Shown here one piece after another: positions 50,820-55,512 of a stretch of 55,512 nucleotides of DNA. The position numbers and the translations under genes were made by a program. Numbering within the stretch: the stretch's first letter is position 1; each line of letters begins with the position of its first letter. The notes beneath the pieces are model-generated. The model was not told the DNA's origin, ran no database searches, and saw only the letters and a list, made by a program, of their open reading frames with translations. The stretch comes from Clostridiales bacterium UBA6114. GTDB taxonomy: Bacteria > Bacillota > Clostridia > Oscillospirales > Butyricicoccaceae. Location of the stretch: the NCBI GenBank assembly GCA_002423435.1, contig DIWE01000027.1, forward strand, positions 20,669 through 76,180. The letters are read 5' to 3'.

Positions 50820-51682
50820 GACGCTTCACCTCTTTTCTCCTTTGCCCTTGCGTCCAATATCTGCCCGATGCAATTGTTTAAGGTTTCCTCGTCCTTAATG
50901 CTGCCCGCGTGCCAAAGGGGGTTGTTTTCCATGAAGTCAATCCCTTTTCCCTTTGTCGTATTCGCGAGAATCAGGGTCGGAATATCGCTGTCGGCGGGGG
51001 GCAAATTGTCAAACGCCGTGCAAAGCTCCTTCATGTCATTTCCGTTTACCTCGACTACCCGCCAGTTGAACGCGCGGAATTTGTCCGCATAGGGCTCAAG
51101 CTTCATGTTGACTTCCGTCGGGCCGTCCATCGACAGGCGGTTTCGGTCGACAACGGCGACCAGATTCCCGAGCTTAAACTGAGGTGCGGCCATAAGCGCT
51201 TCCCAAACCGACCCCTCCATAGACTCCCCGTCGCCCAAGATTACGAAAACCCTGTGTTTCTTGCCGTCCATTTTGGCCGCCTTGGCCATCCCCACCGAAA
51301 TGGACAGGCCATGGCCCAAGGCGCCGGTGGATATTTCAAAGGTGTCCAGCACCTGGCAGCAGGGGTGCAAACCAAATCTGGAGTCAAGCGCGCAGTATGT
51401 ATCCATAACCTCCTGCTTGTCATAATACCCGGCGTTGGCCTGCGCAATATATATCGCGCCCGCGCAGTGGCCCTTGCTTAAGATAAAACGGTCCCGCCCT
51501 TCCCACCTGCAGCCTTTCGGGTCGTATTTCATTGCATAGTGAAATAGGCATGTGACGATGTCGGTTATCGACAGGTCGCCCCCGATATGCAGCAGTCCGG
51601 CTTTGTAGCAGAGCTTTAACAAATCCACCCTCATATCGGCCGCCCGGTCCTTTAATCTTTCGATTGTCGCGAGATCTGCCAA
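50810..51682 (-). CDS. Transketolase, N-terminal subunit (290 aa)
   Basis: This is the thiamine-diphosphate-binding half: YKAGLLHIGGDLSITDIVTC, DRFILSKGHCAGAIYIAQ and the TPP motif GDGESMEGSVWEALMAAPQF ending in VVDRN. Start TTG 51682 is preferred because AAGGAG sits 10 bases upstream; the in-frame GTG 51691 touches that site. It follows the dehydrogenase gene by 65 bases on the same strand. Confidence 0.94.
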   Translation of the reverse strand: MADLATIERLKDRAADMRVDLLKLCYKAGLLHIGGDLSITDIVTCLFHYAMKYDPKGCRWEGRDRFILSKGHCAGAIYIAQANAGYYDKQEVMDTYCALDSRFGLHPCCQVLDTFEISTGALGHGLSISVGMAKAAKMDGKKHRVFVILGDGESMEGSVWEALMAAPQFKLGNLVAVVDRNRLSMDGPTEVNMKLEPYADKFRAFNWRVVEVNGNDMKELCTAFDNLPPADSDIPTLILANTTKGKGIDFMENNPLWHAGSIKDEETLNNCIGQILDARAKEKRGEASWQ

Positions 51683-51747
51683 GCTGATCACACTCCTTAT
51701 AGCTTCTTTATCGGCTTTTATCCGCCGCCTTTTTTGTTCCCTGGTCC

Positions 51748-52788
51748 TCAGGCAAACTTGAACATCACCTTCGGCGGTTTCCCGGTCTTCTGGTATAAAA
51801 ACGCTTCCTTGCAGTCTTCAGGGACAAACACCGATTTTGTAAATTCCTCAAGGTCCAGCATTTCAAGCAGACGCAGCGTTTTCGGTATGTAGTAGGGATG
51901 GTGGAAAAAGGTTTTGATCGTGATTTCCCTGACCCATGCGTCGCCCAGATCGAGCTCGAACTTTTTATTGAATATCATCGAGAATATCTCAAGCGTTCCG
52001 CCGCGGGACGTAAGCTGATACCCGGCATAAAGGGCGGACATGGCGCCCGAGGTTTCGATGACCGCGTCGTAGCCCAGGCCGTCGGTTATCGCCATGCCTT
52101 CCTTTAAGGCGTCCTGCTTTACAGGATCGATCACAAAGTCCGCGCCGTACTTGATTGCGAGGATTCTTTTTTCAGGGACCGGATCGGAAACCGTGAGCAT
52201 TGCGGCGCCGGACATCTTCGCGATCTGCGTCATCAGCAGGCCCATCGCGCCCGCCCCCAGAATCAATACCTTATCTCCGGTTTTAAAATTTGCCCAGTCG
52301 ACCCCGCCGAGCGCCATGGATACGGGCTCCAGCAAAGCGCCCGTCTGCAGGCCCACATTCTGCGGCAGCTTATAGACCGACTGCTCGCGCATTACGACAA
52401 ACTCGCTCATCCCGCCGGAAATAAGCTCCATATTGAGGCAGAAATTTTCATGTCCGCTTCTGCAAAAATAGCAATTGCCGCAAAACGCGTCCAGATACAC
52501 GCCGACCTTATCGCCCACCTTGAGATTTTTGGCAGTTGCGGCCGGGCCAAGCTCATATACCGTCCCGGAGACCTCGTGCCCGAGAGGCACCTTCTGTCCG
52601 GGCTTAAAGCCCTGAAACAGATTGCTGCTGTCGTTAAAATGATCAAGCTCGCTGTCGACAAAATGAATATCGCCCCCGCAAATACCGGCATAGGCGACCT
52701 TGATTTTCACATCGTCGGCATGAACGAGCTGCGGTTCCGGAACATCGACCAGCTCAATGCCCGGCACCATGTAGCATACCGATTTCAT
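51748..52788 (-). CDS. Zinc-dependent alcohol/polyol dehydrogenase (346 aa)
   Basis: This is a medium-chain dehydrogenase of the sorbitol/threonine dehydrogenase type. Catalytic zinc residues are near AYAGICGGDIHFVDSE and PLGHEVSGTVYELG. The structural zinc has four Cys in DAFCGNCYFCRSGHENFC. The NAD fold is KVLILGAGAMGLLMTQIAKM. It probably oxidises a polyol or sugar to a ketose that feeds the transketolase. Start ATG 52788 has AAGGAGAAAAGCG upstream. It is the first gene of the island on this strand. Confidence 0.92.
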   Translation of the reverse strand: MKSVCYMVPGIELVDVPEPQLVHADDVKIKVAYAGICGGDIHFVDSELDHFNDSSNLFQGFKPGQKVPLGHEVSGTVYELGPAATAKNLKVGDKVGVYLDAFCGNCYFCRSGHENFCLNMELISGGMSEFVVMREQSVYKLPQNVGLQTGALLEPVSMALGGVDWANFKTGDKVLILGAGAMGLLMTQIAKMSGAAMLTVSDPVPEKRILAIKYGADFVIDPVKQDALKEGMAITDGLGYDAVIETSGAMSALYAGYQLTSRGGTLEIFSMIFNKKFELDLGDAWVREITIKTFFHHPYYIPKTLRLLEMLDLEEFTKSVFVPEDCKEAFLYQKTGKPPKVMFKFA

Positions 52789-52873
52789 CGCTTTTCTCCT
52801 TTCAGTTATTGTATTTCCGCGGGTTTCCTTTCGCTTCATCCATATGGAATATTGCTATTCCTCCCTTCTTTGA

Positions 52874-52898
52874 CAAGTAAACTTGTACCAAACAAATT
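52874..52898. promoter_or_regulatory. Imperfect AraR-like operator near the dehydrogenase start
   Basis: ACTTGTACC-AAACAAAT (52882-52898) has the half-sites of an AraR box with one extra central base. It overlaps the dyad ACAAGT-AA-ACTTGT at 52874-52887. It lies about 90 bases upstream of the dehydrogenase ATG, where a repressor would meet the promoter. Confidence 0.5.
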
Positions 52899-53151
52899 TG
52901 GTTTTTTATGCGAATTGCCGGCACTGTATTTTAACTTGTATAAAACACAATCAAAACATCTTAGTTGTATCAAAAAGAGCAGATACTATTTTTTAACTAT
53001 TCGGTGTTTAAAACATATATTTCAGTTATTATTTTTATTATTTTATTTGATATAACAATCAATAATTTGCGAAATTATATTATACTTTCAATACAGAAAT
53101 TCAATTTAAGATTATGTTTCGAATCCAATGTTATATGATTTTATATCGATG

Positions 53152-53167
53152 TATTGTACGTACAAGT
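53152..53167. promoter_or_regulatory. AraR-like operator palindrome
   Basis: TATTGTACGTACAAGT has the perfect core TTGTACGTACAA, close to the Bacillus AraR consensus ATTTGTACGTACAAAT (from memory). An AraR-type regulator is encoded in the same island. It lies about 365 bases upstream of the dehydrogenase, suitable for looping with the proximal site. Confidence 0.6.
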
Positions 53168-53283
53168 TTATAGGATTATTCCCCGATTGTCAATATTAAC
53201 CTGTAATATATTTGCAGAAGTTAAATGCATGCCTCATTCCCGCGCATCCTGCCCGTGGCTGCTTATAAAAGGGCAACGCAAAA

Positions 53284-53306
53284 AAGCCCGCCAAAAAGGC
53301 GGGCTC
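53284..53306 (-). terminator. Terminator after the YnbB-like gene
   Basis: AGCCCGCC and GGCGGGCT pair around a T/A-rich loop, followed on the minus strand by TTTTTTGCG. It lies 19 bases past the stop. Confidence 0.8.
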
Positions 53307-53324
53307 AGGCGGAAAGCGATTTAA

Positions 53325-54578
53325 TTATGATAATTCGATGATCCTCTGCGCCGCCGTCAAGATGCCAAGGCGCCCGGACTCATAGGTGAGAGCGCCCTGC
53401 AGATACGCGGTATACGGCTCGCGCATCGGCGCGTCGCACGACAGCTCTATAGACGCGCCCTGAATAAACGCGCCCGCGGCCATGACGACCTTGCAGTCGT
53501 ACCCCGGCATGTCCCAGGGCTCGGGGGTCGCGAACGAGTCGACCGGCGAGCTTTGCTGGATGCCTTTGCAAAACTCCAGAAGCGGCCCTTCCCGCCCGAA
53601 ACGGATCGTCTGAATGATATCGTACCGTTTGTCCGAAAAGGATGGGGAAACCGAAAATCCGAGCTTTTCCATCACGTACGCGCAGAAAACGGCCGTTTTG
53701 AGCGCTTGCAGGACCGTATGGGGCGCCATAAAAAAGCCCTGGTACAGAAGGCGGTTTTGCCCGAAGGTCGCGCCGCATTCCCCGCCGATCCCGGGCACCG
53801 TAAGGCGAAAGGCGGCAGCCTTTACAAGGTCTTCCCTGCCCACGATATAGCCGCCTGCGGGAGCGATTCCGCCCCCCGGATTCTTGATCAGCGACCCCGC
53901 GACGAGGTCGGCGCCCACATCGCACGGCTCGACGGTTTCGACAAACTCCCCGTAGCAGTTGTCGACGATCACGGCGGCATTTCGGTTTACTTTTCTGACC
54001 GTCTCGACGATTTCCCCGATCATCGCGCAGGAAAGAGCCCTGCGGTCGGAGTACCCGCGCGAGCGCTGGATAAACACCGCTTTGACGGCCTTGTCGGTAG
54101 CGGCCGCCGAAATGGCCGGCAGGTCGGGAAGAGCGCCCTTCATCGGGACCTCGCGGTAGCCGATCCCGTAATCGGAGAAGGTGCCGCGCTTTTCCTCATT
54201 TAAACCGGCGACCGTTTTCAATGTGTCGTAAAGCGGCCCGGTCGCGGAAAGTAAAACGTCGCCCTGCCGGAGTGCCGAAAAGAGCGCGCAGGCGATCGCG
54301 TGCGTCCCGTTTACAAACGTGATGCGGACAAGCCCCGCTTCCCCGCCGAACACGTCGGCGTAGATCTCATCGAGAACGTCCCGGCCGCTGTCGGAATATC
54401 CGTACCCGGTCGTCCCCGCGAACAGCGCGTCGGACACCCGGTGCTTATGGTAGGCCGAGAGCACCTTCTCCGTGTTTTTCGAGGCTGCGCGGTTTAACTC
54501 TTCAAATATAAAACCGGCTTCGCCCTCGGCAGCTTTGCCGAGGGCGAGCAGGCGTTCGGAAATACATGACGGGCTCAT
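53325..54578 (-). CDS. YnbB / methionine gamma-lyase-like PLP protein (417 aa)
   Basis: This is a PLP fold-type I protein of the aluminium-resistance/YnbB group, common in Firmicutes. Family segments are FAGTTGYGYSDSGRDVLDEI, ITFVNGTHAIACALFSALR, the Asp in AAVIVDNCYGEFVET and the PLP Lys in VAGSLIKNPGGGIAPAGG. These proteins are annotated as methionine gamma-lyase-like, but the true substrate is not established. Its ATG overlaps the ACT gene's TGA by one base, so the two are coupled. Confidence 0.88.
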   Translation of the reverse strand: MSPSCISERLLALGKAAEGEAGFIFEELNRAASKNTEKVLSAYHKHRVSDALFAGTTGYGYSDSGRDVLDEIYADVFGGEAGLVRITFVNGTHAIACALFSALRQGDVLLSATGPLYDTLKTVAGLNEEKRGTFSDYGIGYREVPMKGALPDLPAISAAATDKAVKAVFIQRSRGYSDRRALSCAMIGEIVETVRKVNRNAAVIVDNCYGEFVETVEPCDVGADLVAGSLIKNPGGGIAPAGGYIVGREDLVKAAAFRLTVPGIGGECGATFGQNRLLYQGFFMAPHTVLQALKTAVFCAYVMEKLGFSVSPSFSDKRYDIIQTIRFGREGPLLEFCKGIQQSSPVDSFATPEPWDMPGYDCKVVMAAGAFIQGASIELSCDAPMREPYTAYLQGALTYESGRLGILTAAQRIIELS

Positions 54579-55009
54579 CAGATCGAATAGACCTCCGCAG
54601 GGTCGAGGAATGTAACGCCGGCATCCTTCAGGATCGCGATTGCTTCCTCGTTATTTTCGACGCGCAGGATCACATATGCATTGTCTTTTTTGCGGGTGAT
54701 AAACGCATACGCATATTCCACGCTGATTCCTTTATCAAATAAAATATGAAGCACCTCGTTCAGTGCGCCCGGCGCGTCTTTCATCCGGACGCCGATGACC
54801 TTCGTCACCGAAACCGTCATCATGTTCTCCTTGAGCGAGTTCAGCGCCTTTTCGGGGTCGTTTACAATCAAACGAAGGATTCCAAAATCGGTTGTATCGG
54901 CGATGGAAAATGCTCTGATGTCAATGCCGGCTTTGGCCAGGACATCGGTGATCTCGGAAAGTCTTCCGGGCTTATTTTCTATAAAAACCGATACTTGCTT
55001 AATAAGCAT
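54578..55009 (-). CDS. Tandem ACT-domain protein (143 aa)
   Basis: Two ACT repeats are visible: MLIKQVSVFIENKPGRLSEI to about residue 67, and VIGVRMKDAPGALNEVLHIL onward. ACT domains bind amino acids or related effectors. Proteins of this exact layout usually follow phenylacetate-CoA ligase genes, as here, where the ligase end lies 201 bases upstream. It probably senses an aromatic acid or amino acid to tune the ligase or partner proteins. No DNA-binding part is present. Confidence 0.9.
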   Translation of the reverse strand: MLIKQVSVFIENKPGRLSEITDVLAKAGIDIRAFSIADTTDFGILRLIVNDPEKALNSLKENMMTVSVTKVIGVRMKDAPGALNEVLHILFDKGISVEYAYAFITRKKDNAYVILRVENNEEAIAILKDAGVTFLDPAEVYSI

Positions 55010-55210
55010 TGTCTGTTCCCCCTTATAAAGTTTTATGTATGCGCCTGATTATACTTTACCAGATTTACCAAGAGGATACAATTATTGAAACAGCCGAAAA
55101 AAATATTGTCTTTATCTTTTCGGGAAAAGCTTGCCCCCGCGGCCGCGGCGGATAGGAAAAACCCGATCCCTTACCGTTTTGCGGCGGGCAATTATCCTTA
55201 AAAAACAAGT

Positions 55211-55512
55211 CTATTTCAAATTTCTTTTGTCGATTACGCGCTTTGCCTTCCCCTCGCTGCGCTCAATGCTCTTCGGCTCCACCATCCGGATTTTCGCCGC
55301 GATATTGAGAGTGCTCTCGACGGCCTTTCTGATTTTGTTCTCCAGCGCCGCGATGACCTTTACCTCGTCGGAGAAATTGTTTTCGTTCATTTCCACAACG
55401 ATTTCAAGCGTGTCGAGGTTGCCGGCGCGGTCGACGATCAGCATGTAATGCGGCGCGGCCTCCTCGATGTCCAAAAGGACGCTTTCGACCTGCGACGGGA
55501 AGACGTTGATGC
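55211..55512 (-). CDS. Phenylacetate-CoA ligase (PaaK-like), C-terminal fragment
   Basis: The frame enters from the window edge (INVFPSQVESVLLDIEEAAP) and ends RSEGKAKRVIDKRNLK. NVFPSQVE, HYMLIVDRAGNLDTLEIVVE and the GKAKRVIDKR end are the C-terminal domain of adenylate-forming phenylacetate-CoA ligases. The enzyme activates phenylacetate or related aryl acids to CoA thioesters, often beside indolepyruvate oxidoreductase. About 100 residues are visible; the rest lies outside the window. Confidence 0.88.
   Translation of the reverse strand, partial: INVFPSQVESVLLDIEEAAPHYMLIVDRAGNLDTLEIVVEMNENNFSDEVKVIAALENKIRKAVESTLNIAAKIRMVEPKSIERSEGKAKRVIDKRNLK

Larger units (their letters stand above)
52789..53283. 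other. AT-rich gene-free region upstream of the dehydrogenase
   Basis: No coding frame is convincing in about 495 bases. It contains AraR-like palindromes (52882-52898 and 53152-53167) and an inverted repeat ACAAGT-AA-ACTTGT (52874-52887). The dehydrogenase-transketolase transcript must start here, but no clear consensus promoter was found. Confidence 0.6.

Noticed and set aside
53553..54203. Plus-strand open frame of 216 codons
   Set aside because: It lies fully antisense to the YnbB-like gene, has no ribosome site and shows low-complexity Arg/Lys-rich sequence.

Overview
The window reads as the chromosome of a Clostridia-class Firmicute, most likely a mid-GC gut-type member of the Oscillospirales. 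That placement is an inference from content: a sporulation-type sigma factor (SigH), two T-box leaders, an AraR-type GntR/LacI regulator, DUF421/DUF4363 and DUF6514-like genes, a type II pantothenate kinase, NrdR, strong AGGAGG-type ribosome sites and frequent TTG/GTG starts. No rRNA, CRISPR array or intact transposon is visible. One tRNA is present, tRNA-Pro(GGG).

Layout. 1-1800 is accessory: the tail of an unknown gene, a ribbon-helix-helix protein, an isolated holin plus C39-like peptidase pair that looks like a phage lysis module, and two small paralogous proteins. 1900-8400 is a transport/catabolism island: a TAXI-type TRAP transporter, a LysR regulator, an M24 peptidase and a MalY/PatB-type C-S lyase. 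8660-9439 is a polysaccharide deacetylase broken by one in-frame stop. 9576-14661 is an AgrC/AgrA-like two-component system with a three-gene ABC transporter. 14739-16024 is an accessory pocket beside tRNA-Pro, with a ribbon-helix-helix gene, a coiled-coil protein, several terminators and an imperfect direct repeat. 16121-24263 is core: DUF421/DUF4363, nrdR, a TIM-barrel isomerase, secD-secF, purB and coaW.

24482-31263 is a leucine/isoleucine operon on the minus strand: promoter, T-box (specifier CUC), leuA, cimA, leuC, leuD, leuB. A 112-bp duplicated repeat lies between leuC and leuD, and a related element lies before leuA. cimA inside a leu operon implies that isoleucine is made from pyruvate through citramalate using the same LeuCD and LeuB enzymes. 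An FAD oxidoreductase separates it from the divergent aromatic operon at 32847-39478: promoter, T-box (specifier UUC, Phe), aroF, aroB, aroC, pheA and an aroA-aroK gene fusion. Together these run from PEP + erythrose-4-P to phenylpyruvate, but the aroD/aroQ and aroE steps are not in the window. The aromatic operon ends in an intergenic region packed with hairpins.

39772-42113 holds a divergent pair for corrinoid chemistry: a RACo-like [2Fe-2S]/ASKHA activator and a B12-binding corrinoid protein, with no methyltransferase beside them. 42173-46848 is core: a zinc-ribbon protein, sigH, glmM and ruvC-ruvA-ruvB. 47098-52788 is a sugar or polyol island: GntR/LacI regulator, GPH symporter, split transketolase and a zinc-dependent polyol-type dehydrogenase, with AraR-like palindromes in the AT-rich region upstream. 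53325-55512 holds a YnbB/methionine-gamma-lyase-like PLP enzyme, a tandem ACT protein and the C-terminus of a phenylacetate-CoA ligase that runs off the window.
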